64,000 nucleotides of DNA, taken from Capra hircus (taxonomy: Eukaryota; Chordata; Mammalia; Artiodactyla; Bovidae). The notes beneath the pieces are model-generated. The model was not told where the DNA came from. It worked only from the letters and a program-made list of their open reading frames with translations, and did not search any database. The stretch spans positions 29,879,022 through 29,943,021 of the forward strand of contig NC_030824.1 of assembly GCF_001704415.2 (NCBI RefSeq). The letters run 5' to 3'. Each line of letters starts with the position of its first letter. Within the stretch, counting starts at the first letter, position 1. Positions 10,775 to 21,955 of the stretch are shown one piece after another. A program made the translations under genes and the position numbers.

Positions 10775-11345
10775 TGAATGATCACAACCACCTAACTTAG
10801 TGATATTTAAAAGGAAAATGAAGAAAATTTGGGAGCACAGTCCAGAGAAACACAGTTACCATTTTTGGCCATGACTGGTGAAAAGAGAGGCAGTATCTTG
10901 GTACAGAAGAGAACAAATTACCTGAGCTATTTTTTCTCTTATAGGGTGAAGTGTTTGAATGTTCATCACTATGATCTGTATGAAATAACACTGAATACTT
11001 TGGACCTCATTTGTTCTAATTCCAAGTTCATTAAAAATCTAATTACCATAATGGTTTTCCAAACACCAACAAATTGGGCTCTCAGAAAGATAATATATAT
11101 GAATATTTCAAGTACCAGAAAGGGATAGCTCCCTCTGTAACGATGTCGATATGGAGAGGGAGCTCAGTCTGAATGTGTAATGGAAAATGGAGGAAGTTGA
11201 AACTTGAGTCCGTGTAAATGTCCATTCTTAGATTTGCTTTGACTAGTACACTGACCTGCTTGCTGAAGAATAAAATGTATACAGGCAAGAAGAAAAACCA
11301 GAAGTTCAGGAAAGAGGATATGATGGATATGAAGGAGGATATGAT
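10775..11345. other. Unassigned DNA
   Basis: Frames at 10829-11128 and 11082-11390 overlap on opposite strands and carry no domain. No gene is supported. Confidence 0.4.
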
Positions 11346-12332
11346 TAAGAACTGATGTCTCTTGCTAATTATTAGAGAGCTGCAAATCAAAATTACAGTC
11401 AGGTATCACCTCACACCAATCAGAATCCCTGTCATCAAAAAGTCTACAAACAATAGATCTTGGAGAGGGTGTGGAGAAAATGGGACCTTCTTAGACTGTT
11501 CATGGGGATGCAAATGTATATAGCCACTATGGAAAACAGTATGGAGGGGCCTTAAAAAACTAAAAATAGAACTACCATATGATCCAGTAATTCTACTTCT
11601 GGGCATGTATCTGGAGAAACACATAGTTCAAAAGGATTCATGCACCCATGTATTCATTGCAGAGCTGTTTACAAGACCCTAGACATGAAAACAACCTAAA
11701 TGTACAACAACAGATAAATGAATAAGGAGGAACTAAAGAGCCTCTTGATGAAGGTGAAAGAGGAGGGTGAAAAAGCTGGCTTAAAGCTCAGCATTCAAAA
11801 ACCTAAGATCATGGTATCCAGTCCCATCACTTCATGGCGAATAGATGGGGAAAAAACAGAAACAGTGACAGACTTTATTTCCTTCAGCTCCAAAATCACT
11901 GTGGACAGTGACTGCAGCCATGGAATTAAAAACCATTTGCTCCTTGGTAGAAAAACTATGATGAACATAGACAGCATATTAAAAACCAGAGACATCACTT
12001 TGCTAGCAAAGGCCCATATAGTCAAAGCTATGGTTTTTTCAGTAGTCATGTATGGATGTGAGAGGTGGACCATAAGGAAGGCTGAGCACCAAAGAACTGA
12101 TGCTTTTGAACTGTGGTGCTGGGGAAGACTCTTGAGAGTCCCTTGGACTGCAAGGAGACCTAACAAGTGAATCTTAAAGGAAATCACCCTTGAATATTCA
12201 TTGGAAGTGTCACATCAGTTTACTTCTCTTCCTAGGTTCTTGTCTCATCATAACAAAAATCTGGAGTGATAAACTAAAGGTTGTAGAACAACAGGCAAGT
12301 TTCAGCTCAGTTCAGCTCTTGCAGACAGATCT

Positions 12333-12338
12333 TTTATT
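12333..12338 (-). promoter_or_regulatory. Poly(A) signal of the solo LTR
   Basis: AATAAA on the minus strand within 'ggctaataaaagatctg'. It lies about 125 bp from the LTR 3' end. Confidence 0.5.
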
Positions 12339-12423
12339 AGCCAGACACTCTCAAGACATGGGAGCTGACTGATTCCCAAGGAGTCTTCCTCATCCTTCCT
12401 GCCGATACCTCTTGGCTCCCCGC

Positions 12424-12433
12424 CTTTTATATT
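12424..12433 (-). promoter_or_regulatory. TATA-like box of the solo LTR
   Basis: The minus-strand reading atataaaagg sits about 90 bp upstream of the minus-strand AATAAA. That spacing fits a short U3-R arrangement. Activity is not shown. Confidence 0.5.
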
Positions 12434-13130
12434 TCTTATCTTCTTTTGATTATGCCCTGTGCAAAGTAGGGCTTGTACCCACCCCCAGTCAATGAAAGGG
12501 AATGCAAATAGGCATATGCTCAAGGCTAATAGACAATTGCAATTGTTATATAACAACATGCTGTGTTGTTTATACTATCCCATATGTCTTCCCATAATTC
12601 AATCTGTTATAATTAGATATAGAATATTCATGAGCCCTCAATGGGCTCCTAGTTCCCTAATTTTACTTGGAGAAGCCCGTGTGGTTACTTTGTATCCCCT
12701 GAGTGCCTAGCACACAGGTGCAGAAATTGAAAAAGTCTTTGTAGTTATTTTTGTAGCATCTGTGAGCTCTCCTGGATGTGTCTGTGATTCAGTTTAGAGA
12801 TCAGCTTGCATCCTTTTCAGCCAGACAACTCCTTGTTGCTCATGCCTAACTGCCTACCTAACAGAAGGTCCGATGCTGAAGCTCCAATACTTTGGCCACT
12901 TGATGCAAAGTGCCAACTCATAGGAAAAGACCCTGATGCTGGGAGAAACAGAGAGCAGGAAGAGAGGGAAGTGACAGAGGATGAAATGGTTGGATGGTAT
13001 CACTGACTCAATGAACATAAGTATGAGCAAATTTCAGGAGACAGTGAAGGACAGGGAAGCCTGGTGTGCTGCACATACAAAGAGTTAGACATGATGGAGT
13101 AACTGAATAATAAATAAATACACAATGGAA

Positions 13131-13330
13131 GGGCTTCCCTAGTGGTTCAGACAGTAGAAAATCTTCCTGGAATGCAGGAGATTGCAACCCAGGTTCGATC
13201 CCCTGGAGAATGGAATGGCTACCCACTCCGGTAATCTTGCCTGGAGAATTCCATAGAGAGAGGAGCCTGGCAAGCTACAGCCCATGGGGTGACAAAAAGT
13301 CAGACATGACTGAGCAAACTACACTTTAAT
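13131..13330 (+). mobile_element. Bov-tA SINE
   Basis: Sense copy with head 'gggcttccctagtggttcag' and tail 'agtcagacatgactgagcaa'. The repeat acaatggaa at 13122-13130 and 13331-13339 flanks it. Confidence 0.93.
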
Positions 13331-13739
13331 ACAATGGAATATAGGAAGAATGAACTTATCTACAAAACAGAAACAAACTCACAGACATAGAAAACAGATT
13401 TCTAGTTGCCAAGGAGGAAGGGGATGGGGTAGGGAAGGATTGACTGGGAATTCAGAAATAGCAGGATGCAATATATTATATATAGAATGAATAAACAATA
13501 AGGTCCTACTATAGGGCACAGGAAACTATATTCAGTATCCTGTGATGAGCCATAATGGAAAAGAATATGAAAAAGAATGCATATATGTATAATTGAATCA
13601 CTGTGGTGTGCAGTAGAAATTAAAACAGCATCATAAATCAACTATACTTCAGTAAGTTGAAAAAATAGAAAGAACTGATGTTTCCTGGACTTGGGACATA
13701 TTGGTAAGGATACAGAAAAATGAACAGATAATCTATTTT

Positions 13740-13985
13740 TGAACAGAGCTGAAATGTCTTGCTAATAACTTGGATATAGGAGGTTAAGAAATTGAAGGAA
13801 TCAAGGATGACTCCCAGATTTTGAGTCTAAAGACCTGGGGAAATGCTGTTGCTTGGAGGAATATGGTGAGTGGTAGTCATCAACAATTTTATTTCTTCCA
13901 TGTTAAATAGAAAGTGCATATTATACATCCAGTTAGAATGTCAAGTAGGCAGCAACCATGTGAACTTGAAGATCAGTTTAGTTAC
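13740..13985 (+). repeat. Old mammalian interspersed repeat
   Basis: The run 'gaatcaaggatgactcccag', later 'catccagttagaatgtcaag' and 'taggcagcaaccatgtgaac', follows the order of the old repeat seen at 61.1-63.2 kb. It is diverged and non-coding. I recall the pattern from mammalian genomes but cannot name the family with certainty. Confidence 0.45.
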
Positions 13986-14362
13986 CAGGATGGAGGCATG
14001 TAATTGAGAATCTTCAGCCTATTAAGTCATGTGATAGCTAAGATAACAGGTTGGAATAGTGGGGAGAGACAATTGGGATTGAGTGCGGGGTACTCCATCA
14101 CTTCTCAGAACCAGCCAAGAAGATTGGGATGTACTCATCAGTGTTACAAAAGGTCATCTCTCTTTCCAAGTGCAGATGCACCTCAACCTTAATTATGTAA
14201 AGTTAAACACAGTCCTCCTCTGAACCAGACTTGTGTCACCCTGAAAACTCCTCCATGACAATGCTGTGTCACCCTGAATACTGTCCTCCGTATATTCATA
14301 TTCAATATATCCCCTACTCTGATCAATTTTGCCTCCCACATAGAAACTGAATATACGCTATT
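13986..14362. other. Unassigned DNA
   Basis: No recognisable repeat or gene. The phrase 'tgtgtcaccctgaa' occurs twice at 14234-14279, a short local repetition. Confidence 0.4.
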
Positions 14363-14480
14363 ACTTTCTCTTTCTCTTTCTCTTTCTCTTTCTCTTTCTC
14401 TTTCTCTTTCTCTTTCTCTTTCTCTTTCTCTTTCTCTTTCTCTTTCTCTATGTGTGTGTGTGTGTCTGTCTCTCTCTCTC
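14363..14480. repeat. (TTTCTC)n hexanucleotide tract with GT and CT runs
   Basis: About fourteen near-perfect TTTCTC units (14364-14448) are followed by a short GT run and a CT run. The antisense frame at 14323-14598, rich in KEKEKE, is only this repeat translated. Confidence 0.93.
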
Positions 14481-14658
14481 TGCCTCTGCTTTGGTCCCCA
14501 CCTTCCTCATGGATCTCATGGATCAATCTTCTAAGTGGTGATTGCCTCTGGTTTTCCCCTTCAATCCCTCTCATTTTTTCTGTCATAATGGTTTTCAAAA
14601 TGTAAACTGGTCTTTAGCTTTTCCTTCTTAAGAGACTTTGATATGCCCACTGCCTTTA

Positions 14659-14855
14659 GAGTTTCCCTGGTGGCTCAGACGGTAAAGTGTCTGTCTGCAA
14701 TGCAGGAGACACAGGTTCGATCCCTAGGTTGGGAAGATCTGCTGGAGAAGGAAATGGCAGCCCACTCCAGTATCCCAAGGATGGTGCAGCCTGGTAGGCT
14801 ACTGTCCATGGGGTCACAAAGAGTCGGACACGAGTGAGCAACTGAGCGACTTCAC
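14659..14855 (+). mobile_element. Bov-tA SINE
   Basis: Sense copy from 'agtttccctggtggctcaga' to 'gagtcggacacgagtgagca'. It has a small internal deletion around 14775-14790, where the usual 'ttcttgcctggagaatccc' is shortened. Confidence 0.88.
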
Positions 14856-14859
14856 TTCT

Positions 14860-15646
14860 TGCTTTATGACTCTGTATAACCCTCTTTTCCCAAAGAATCT
14901 TATTGCATACTCTTACATCAATAAAGCTCAAACTTACACGTCCCTGTTCATGCTTTTTTTCGTCTTCTGGTGTTTTGCTGTTAACACGTACAAATATAGA
15001 ATATCTTCATCACAGACACGCTGCTATGGGACAGTCGTGTCCTGGTGCAAACTTTGGCCATTTTCCACTAAACAATTTTCTACAAAATAAAGGTAAAATG
15101 TCACTGTAAAAAATGCTTTAAATCGTTCTCCATCTGTCTCAGAAAGACTAAATCAGATACCTCTCCTCAGTGCTACTATAATGCACCTACACATACCTCT
15201 TTTATAGCATTTAAATTACCAGCTGAAATAGCTAACTTAACTTACTTATTTACTTACAAATTATAACTCTTTTGTTTCCTGTGATTACTTCATAAAAATA
15301 AACTATCATATGCACATGGACTCTGAGATGATTTCATTAATCACCTTAAACACAGGCTCATATCTATTTCTACCATAAGAAAAATGGAACTAGATTGCTC
15401 TGACTGATACAAACTAACCATAATCTGTCCTCTGGGATGAGCCATATTATGTGCAAACACAATCAGAGTTCTGAAGCAAAGAAGAACAGGAAATGGCTAT
15501 TATGAAGACAATCAAAATGGCTGCCATAATCATAAATATCCTAGAAGAAGGTCATGGCAACTACTAAAACTGATACACAGTTTTAGTAGTAAACTAAGAA
15601 ATGACTGAGGTTAAAAAAATAAAATACCGTATTTTTTACTCCTGTT
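14860..15646. other. Unassigned DNA
   Basis: No gene is supported. Short frames at 14866-15109 overlap one another and show no motif. An isolated AATAAA with no transcript context lies near 14930. Confidence 0.4.
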
Positions 15647-15654
15647 TCACTGAA

Positions 15655-15866
15655 CTTGTGCATGTTCAGTCTATTCAGGCGTGTTTCACTCTTTGTGACC
15701 CTATGGACTATAACCTGCCAGGCTCCTCCGTCCATGGGATTCTGCAGACAAGAAAATACAGAGGTGAATTGCCATGCCCTCCTCCAGGGGATCTTCCCAA
15801 ACTAGGGATGGAGCCTGTGTCTCTTAGGTTGCCTGTATTGGCAGGCAACACCACCTGGGAAGCCCA
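15655..15866 (-). mobile_element. Bov-tA SINE
   Basis: Antisense copy with 'cactctttgtgaccctatgg' at the left and 'accacctgggaagccca' at the right. The repeat tcactgaa at 15647-15654 and 15867-15874 bounds it. Confidence 0.92.
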
Positions 15867-17178
15867 TCACTGAAGTACTTCTTACTTTTTTTCAATGTAC
15901 TTTATAGCTTTATAAGAAAATTTTACCACTCTAAAATGTCACTCTTTGTATCTGATAATAGTTATTTTCTTGAATTTCATTTTATTTGATACTAAGTAGT
16001 TACTCCAGTTGTTTTATTATTAGGGTACATGATATGTATATTTTCCATCTCTTATTTTTGATCTGAGTTCCTTTATATGTAATCTTTTCCAGTTTTATTG
16101 TAGTATAATTGACAAAGAAAACTTGTATATATTTAACTTATACATTGTGATATTTTGGTACATGTATAAAATGTGAGGTGATTATCACAATCAACTTAAT
16201 TAACATATTCATCACCTCACATCTTTGTGTGTCTGGTGAGAATGTATGTGATCTACTCTCATCAGATTTCAAGGATACAATAAATTATTGCTGAATACAG
16301 CCATCATCTGTACATTAGGTCAACAGAACAATTCTTTTACAACAGAAAGTTTGCAATCTCTGGACAACATCTCCCCATTTCTCATGATTCAGCCCCTTAT
16401 AACACCATTTTCCTCTTCTTACTATAAGTTCAACTCCTTTAGGTTCCATATAGAACTAAAACCATGAAGTATTCATCCTTTATTTTCTAGCTTATTTCAC
16501 TTAGCACCATGCCCTCCAGGTTCTATGTATAGAAAATGGCAAAATTACCTTTTTTATGACTGAATAGTTTTCCATTTGATACATATATCACATTTTCTTC
16601 ATTCATGATAACTACTTAGGTTGTTCTCATTTATTGGATATTATAAATAATGCTGCAATAAACATTGGAGTATAGTTATCCCTTTGAGACCTAGATTTGA
16701 TTTCTTTGGCTAAGTACCCAGATGTGAGATTGCTGGACCACACAGTAATTCTATTTTTAACTTTTTGAGGAAACTCCATACTGTTTTCCATACTGGCTAA
16801 ACCAATTTACCTATTATTACCAACAGTGTAAGAGTTCCCTTTTTTTCCATATCCTTGTCATCATTTGATTCTAGGATGAAAGCTATTATTACAAATATGA
16901 AGTGATAACTCATTGTGGTTTTGATTTACATTTCCCTGATGATTAGTGATTCTGAACACCCATTCATGTACCTTTTATTCATTTGTGTGTCTTATTTGGA
17001 AAAATGTCTACTTGGGTCCATTACCCATTTTTTAAATGAAGTTCTTCTGTGCCTTGCTCTAGAGTTGTATGAATTGTTTATATATTTTGGATAGTAATCC
17101 CTAATCAGATATATAATTTGCAAGTTGACTCCCATTCTGTAGGTTGCCTTTGCATTTTGTGGATGGTTTCCTTTACAG

Positions 17179-17309
17179 CAGAGAAGGCAATGGCAACCCA
17201 CTCCAGTACTCTTGCCTGTAAAATCCCATGGACAGAGGAGCCCAGTAGGCTGCAGTCCATGGGGTGGCGAAGAGTCGGACATGACTGAGGGACTTCACTT
17301 CACTTTCAC
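17179..17309 (+). mobile_element. Truncated Bov-A-type SINE
   Basis: Sense copy from 'agagaaggcaatggcaaccc' to 'cacttcactttcac'. It lacks the tRNA-like head. Exact 11-bp repeats ttcctttacag at 17168-17178 and 17310-17320 show it inserted in this short form. Confidence 0.92.
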
Positions 17310-17612
17310 TTCCTTTACAGAGACTTTTTACTTTGATGTAGTCCCATTTGTTTATGTTTGATTTTGTTACTTTTGCTTGTGCCATCAATCAAAAAGAAAA
17401 TTGTCAAGTAAAGATTTTTCCTATAGAAAGATTTTTCTTCTAGGAGTTTTAAGTTTCAGGTTTTACATTCAAGTCCTTAATCCATTGTGTGTGTGGTGTA
17501 AGGTGGTAGTACAATTTTACCTGTTTGAATGTAGCTGTCCAGTTTTCCTATAGCCATTTATTGAAGAGTATGTCCTTTCCCCACTATATTCTTGACTCCT
17601 TCCTTGTAAATT

Positions 17613-17756
17613 GTTGTTGATTTTCAGCCGCTCACTTGTGTCCAACTGTTTGCAACCCCACAGACTGCAGAACACTATCTTTCCTGTCCTCCGCTATCTC
17701 CTGAAGTTTGCTCAAATTCATGTCCATTGAATCAGTGATGCTCTCTAACCATCTCT
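17613..17756 (-). mobile_element. BovB LINE 3' end fragment
   Basis: Antisense BovB tail ('ccgctcacttgtgtccaact') running into 'gaagtttgctcaaattcatg' and 'accatctc'. The repeat ttgtaaatt at 17604-17612 and 17757-17765 marks a short 5'-truncated insertion in the old L1. Confidence 0.88.
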
Positions 17757-18240
17757 TTGTAAATTAATTGACCACGTATATATATGGGTACATTTCCAGG
17801 CTCTCTATTCTGTTCTATTGACCTATTTTTATGTGTCTATTTTTATGCCAGTACCACACTGTCGTGAATACTATTGCTTTGCAATATAATTTGAAATCTG
17901 TACATGATGCCTCCAGGTTTCTGCCTTTTGTTCAAGATTAATTTTTCAGGATCTTTTGTGGCTTTATGTGCATTTTGGGTTTGTTTATTTCTTTGAAAAT
18001 TGTCATTGGTACCTTGACAAGGATTGCATTGAATCTATAGATCACTTTCAGTAGTAGAAACATTTTAATAAAATAAATTATTCCAGTTTTTAAACATGAG
18101 ATATCTTTCCATTTCTTTTGAAAGATATCTTCAATCTGTTTCATCAGCATTTTATAGTTGTCAGTGTACAGATCTTTCACTTCCTTGATTAAATGTATTG
18201 TTAGATATTTTATTTTTGAAGCAATTTTTTGCTTTTGATT

Positions 18241-18860
18241 CCCAACAATTTGACTATGATATAGATATGTTCTTTTTTTAAAAAAATGAAATCCTATTCA
18301 TTGGATATTAAGCATATTTTCCACTAAGTTTGAAAACATTTTGGAAATCATATCTTCACAATTTTTTGTTCCCCAACTTCTCTTTCATCTCCCTTTGGGA
18401 TTCCAGTTATTTTACGGTGGACGACTTGACATTGTTCACAAGTTCCTGAAGCTTTTCTTTTTTCTTAGTCAGTGTTACAGTTTAAATAGTGTCTATTATT
18501 CAGTCTTCAAGTTATTTGCTCTTTTCTTCAAGTCCAAACTTCTGTTAAGCCTATGTAGTAACTTTTAAATTCATACAATACTTGTAGTTTTAGAATTTGC
18601 ATCCGGTTCTTTGTTATCATGTCTATATCTCTAAAGATATCCTTATTTCTTTGTCCATTATGCACATCTTTTCCTGTAATGAAATTTTTATAATAGATAT
18701 TTCAACATCTTTGTCATCTTTGGGTTTATTTCTATCAACTATACCTTTATTTATAGATCACATTTTTTTAATTTCTTTGTAAATCTGCTATTTTTCTTTG
18801 TATGATGGACTTGTGGCTGCTACTCTATTGAGAGTCTGTTTTCTCTCCTTAGAGAATGTT
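18241..18860 (-). repeat. Possible diverged LINE sequence
   Basis: The run 'attcccaacaatttgactatg', 'aaaacattttggaaatcata' and 'tgggattccagttattttac' has the feel of an old antisense LINE segment. It is AT-rich and no frame is preserved. A strong assignment is not possible by eye. Confidence 0.3.
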
Positions 18861-20831
18861 CAATTTTATTCGAGAATTTAATGAACTTACTCATGACTTT
18901 TTCATAATTCATATGAAATCTTAAAAAATTGTACATATATTATTTTATCAGGATTGAAAGATTATTCTATTGAAGAGCTCAACCAACAGGTAATTGATTT
19001 TCATTTTACTAAAATGATTATCTTTGGTGTGATATAATTGCTTTTTATCTACGGAAAATAGGATGTTTATTTTGTTTTTTTGTAAAATCATACAGGAAGC
19101 GACTGTCTACATTAGTTAACCAACTATAAAGTGACTTAACTGGAGAGAAAAATATTCATACTACTTATAACTTTTTGTCAAAATTACCTTACGAATAATG
19201 TTAAAACAAACAGGTTTTGTTTTAAGCTTTGTAAGGACAAACACCCTAAGACTGAAGTAGCCCTACTCATAAGTGCTCATAAAAACTCTCATTGAAATAT
19301 TTGAAATCTTCCCCAAGACCTCTCCATTCTGGCCAGCATTTTCCAGCCCTGTTTGACTTAAGAACTCTCTGTTCAGCTCAGGGCCCTCTGAAGAGCTTTT
19401 GTGGGGTTTTTTAGTTTTTGTTTTCTTCCTTCCAGGCCTCATAGAGTCTCACTCTCCATCTATACAGCATAGTATTTAGCCAAAAACTCAGGGAAACACT
19501 TTGCAGACTCCTGGGCTTTATTTTGCAGAGTTAGCTCATCTTTGGTACCTTGTCCCATAAATCCAGATACCTCAGCAACTCTGACGTCAGATCTGTTTCT
19601 CTGCTTGGGCTCCACTTCCCCGTGTCAAGCTTTGAAAATTCCTCCAGGTGAAAAGCAGGAGTGACTATGGAGCAAGCACTTCTAATATTTTCCTTCTCTC
19701 TAGAATCATATCCTTGTGCTGCCAGTTTCTACAGCTTGAAAGGAGGTGCTTCATAAATCTTATCAAGTTTTACAGTTACTGACTGTGGAAAGATAAGTAT
19801 AATACTTTCCTCAGCGATTGCCAGCCCAATGTTCATTTCCAAAGCACTTATAAATAATATAACTCCTTGTTTACCCAAATCTGTCACACTACCTGAGTAA
19901 AGACCATTCTGCTTCCCACTGTTCTCTATCCACTCACAACTGATTTATTTTTATTTTTAAAATAACAACTAAAAGTAAAAAGAATTTACAGGTTCTCTAC
20001 TTAAAGATTCTCTGAGGATTATCTCCCAAGAAACACACACACAGAGAATATATACAAAACAGTTCTAAACACTATCGCTTCACCATTGTTTGAGGCCCAC
20101 CAGCAGAGGAGCTCCCCAGAGATAAAAGTGCCAAAGTAAAACTCTGTGTTGCTTTACCGTGGTGCTGTGATTTATGCCCAGCTCTAATCCCCATGGTCTC
20201 TCGCTCCCCAAGGCATCTTCTTTTGCCTTATTTACATTCTGACCTCCCTGGGTCCACAGAGAAAGGGTTTCACTCAGCACTCTGCCTTAGCGTGCTGGGC
20301 AAACAGTGAACACAGTGATGAAATTTAACATAATTATTAAAAAAAAAAAAAAAGGTTTGCCACTGAGATAATAGGGGGAATAATGCCTTTCCAGAACTTA
20401 CACAATGTGTTACTCTAAACTGCAATCCTACTTAGCCTGACTTTGGGCACATATTTATTTGTGACTATAATGTAGTTGCCCTGCAGGATTGATGGGATGA
20501 AAGAAGGGGAAAAATAGGAAAAGAAAAGGAGCCATTATAAAAAGCCCTAAGAGCAGTTTTTCTGTTGCTTTCATACTCCTTTTTTATCACCCAGTGGTGC
20601 AACATAAATTTCTTCTGCTTTTGTACCTATAATTCATCTTCTAGTAGGTGACTGAATGGGTGAAAGTGACTTTGACTTATTTCTCTCCTGTCGCTGTATC
20701 ACTATATGTTTATTTAGGTGCTTGGTAAAGTTTTCAGGTACACTTTCAAAACCTTCAACAGAAATTTTGACTGAATGGAAATAACTTGAAGGATATTAGA
20801 GAATATGATCAAAGTAAATGCTTTTTAGTAG
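18861..20831. other. Unassigned DNA
   Basis: About 2 kb with no gene or repeat that I can support, apart from a run of about 15 A at 20340-20354. The antisense frame at 20080-20280 lacks any domain. Confidence 0.45.
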
Positions 20832-21030
20832 GGGCACCCCTGGTTGCTCAGATGGTTAAGAATCTGCCCACAATGCAGGAGACCAAGGTTAGATCCCTGG
20901 GTCAACAAGATCCCCTGGAGAAGAGAATGGCAACCCATTCCAGTATTCTTGCCATGGAGAATTCCATGGACAGAGGCTACATTCTACAGGGTTGCAAAGA
21001 ATCGGACAAGACTGAGTGGCTAACACTTTC
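20832..21030 (+). mobile_element. Bov-tA SINE
   Basis: Sense copy with 'acccctggttgctcagatgg', 'caatgcaggagaccaaggtt' and the 3' part 'gaatcggacaagactgagtg'. Head and middle are diverged. No clean target duplication is seen. Confidence 0.87.
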
Positions 21031-21201
21031 ACTTTTGAAGGATTTCTTTTAGTTGTAGGGCCTAGGAATGTAAACCATGAAGATCTGAGATCTGACATTA
21101 AGTTGCTGCTAGTCTTATATTTCAAGATGTCAAATAAATTAACAATGCATAGCCATTAGTCAACAGTATATCTCTATTTGCATATTCCTAATATGATATA
21201 T

Positions 21202-21499
21202 TGGAGAAGGCGATGGCACCCCACTCCAGTACTCTTGCCTGTAAAATCCCATGGACAGAAAAGCCTGGTAGGCTACAGTCCATGGGGTCGCGAAGAGTCG
21301 AACATGACTGAGTGTCCTCACTTTCACTTTTCACTTTCATGCATTGGAGAAGGAAATGGCAACCCACTCCAGTGTTCTTGCCTGACTCCAGTGTTCTTGC
21401 CTGGAGAATCCCAGGGACAGTGGAGCCTGGTGGGCTGCTGTCTATGGGGTCGCACAGAGTCAGACATGACTGAAGTGACTTAGCAGCAGTAGCAGCAGC
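21202..21499 (+). mobile_element. BOV-A2 SINE with AGC tail
   Basis: Two Bov-A monomers joined by 'cactttcacttttcactttc' and ending in AGC repeats. The 12-bp repeat aatatgatatat at 21190-21201 and 21500-21511 flanks it. Within the second monomer the 19-bp block actccagtgttcttgcctg is tandemly duplicated (about 21366-21403), which is not part of the usual element. Confidence 0.94.
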
Positions 21500-21542
21500 A
21501 ATATGATATATAAAAAACTTCAGTTACTGCATTTTCTCTTAC

Positions 21543-21561
21543 TATATATATATATATATAT
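21543..21561. repeat. (TA)n short microsatellite
   Basis: About nine TA units followed by a T run. Confidence 0.8.
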
Positions 21562-21659
21562 GCTTTTTTTTTTCTATAAACATCTTAGCTCTTAACCTCA
21601 TTTAATTTTTGGAATACACACCACACTCTCCATGTTGATTTTTTCTCTACTCAGAAATC

Positions 21660-21955
21660 TTTGCTCTTATTACCCATAGTAATTTTCCTGCTCATCTTCC
21701 AAGTGTTAATTTGTAGAATTATTTCCTGATTTCCCAAGAATAAGGTCTATTTCTAGCTGCTACATACTCTCATAGCATGTTATTCTGAGTTTCCTAAACT
21801 TCTTCAGTGTTCATCCTTTTAAATATAGGGAAAACTCTTGAAAAGCAAAAGCTATATGTATTTCTTCTATTGCCATAGACCCAGGGTCCACCACAATGTC
21901 TTGCATGTAGCAGGTTCTCAGTAAATACATGGTGAAGAAATTAATGAATTTTAAG
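21660..21955 (+). repeat. L2 LINE 3' end
   Basis: The 3' L2 pattern is visible: 'tagaattatttcctgatttc', then 'gggaaaactcttgaaaagca', then the terminal 'gtagcaggttctcagtaaatac' and 'gaagaaattaatgaa'. It is an ancient and heavily diverged copy. Confidence 0.6.

Larger units (their letters stand above)
12208..12863 (-). mobile_element. Solo LTR of an endogenous retrovirus, class I-like
   Basis: This 656-bp non-BovB block is bounded by TG...CA and flanked by the 4-bp repeat GAAG (12204-12207 and 12864-12867). Removing the block and one GAAG restores BovB. A 4-bp duplication is usual for gammaretrovirus-like (class I) elements. On the minus strand a TATA-like box lies at 12424-12433 and an AATAAA at 12333-12338, in the right order, so the LTR points leftwards. 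No internal retroviral sequence remains, so it is a solo LTR left by recombination between two LTRs. Confidence 0.82.
11726..13103 (+). mobile_element. BovB LINE, 5'-truncated, split by a solo LTR
   Basis: BovB pieces at 11726-12207 and 12864-13103 are contiguous in the element: 'tattcattggaag' continues as 'gtccgatgctgaagctcc'. The frame 11718-12170 covers the region after the YADD box (EELKSLLMKVKEE through to WCWGRLLRVPWTARRPN) and so lacks the catalytic aspartates. The short repeat tgaataa at 11719-11725 and 13104-13110 is the likely target duplication. It is the middle layer of a three-level nest. Confidence 0.9.
11346..13668 (+). mobile_element. L1 ORF2 end and 3' UTR, interrupted
   Basis: L1 blocks lie at 11346-11725 and 13340-13668. 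The first holds the ORF2 C-terminal region ('gcaaatcaaaattacagtca', 'actatggaaaacagtatgga', 'accatatgatccagtaattc'). The second holds the 3' UTR ('aaacaataaggtcctactat', 'aatcaactatacttcagtaa'). A BovB (11726-13103) and a SINE (13131-13330) lie between them. Confidence 0.82.
16085..18240 (-). mobile_element. Old L1, antisense, 3' UTR and ORF2 end
   Basis: Reading left to right gives the antisense L1 order: 3' UTR ('attgtagtataattgacaaa'), then ORF2 C-terminal blocks ('aataatgctgcaataaacat', 'ccatactgttttccatactg', 'tggttttgatttacatttcc') and further ORF2 ('ctattctgttctattgacct', 'atgccagtaccacactgt'). A SINE at 17179-17309 and a BovB scrap at 17613-17756 interrupt it. The ORF2 is full of stops. 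The left end extends to about 16085, where unassigned DNA begins. Confidence 0.85.

Noticed and set aside
14323..14598. Antisense open frame rich in KEKEKE
   Set aside because: It is the (TTTCTC)n tract translated. Nothing beyond the repeat supports a protein.
14925..14940. AATAAA considered as the end of a host transcript
   Set aside because: No upstream coding frame or exon structure supports a transcript.
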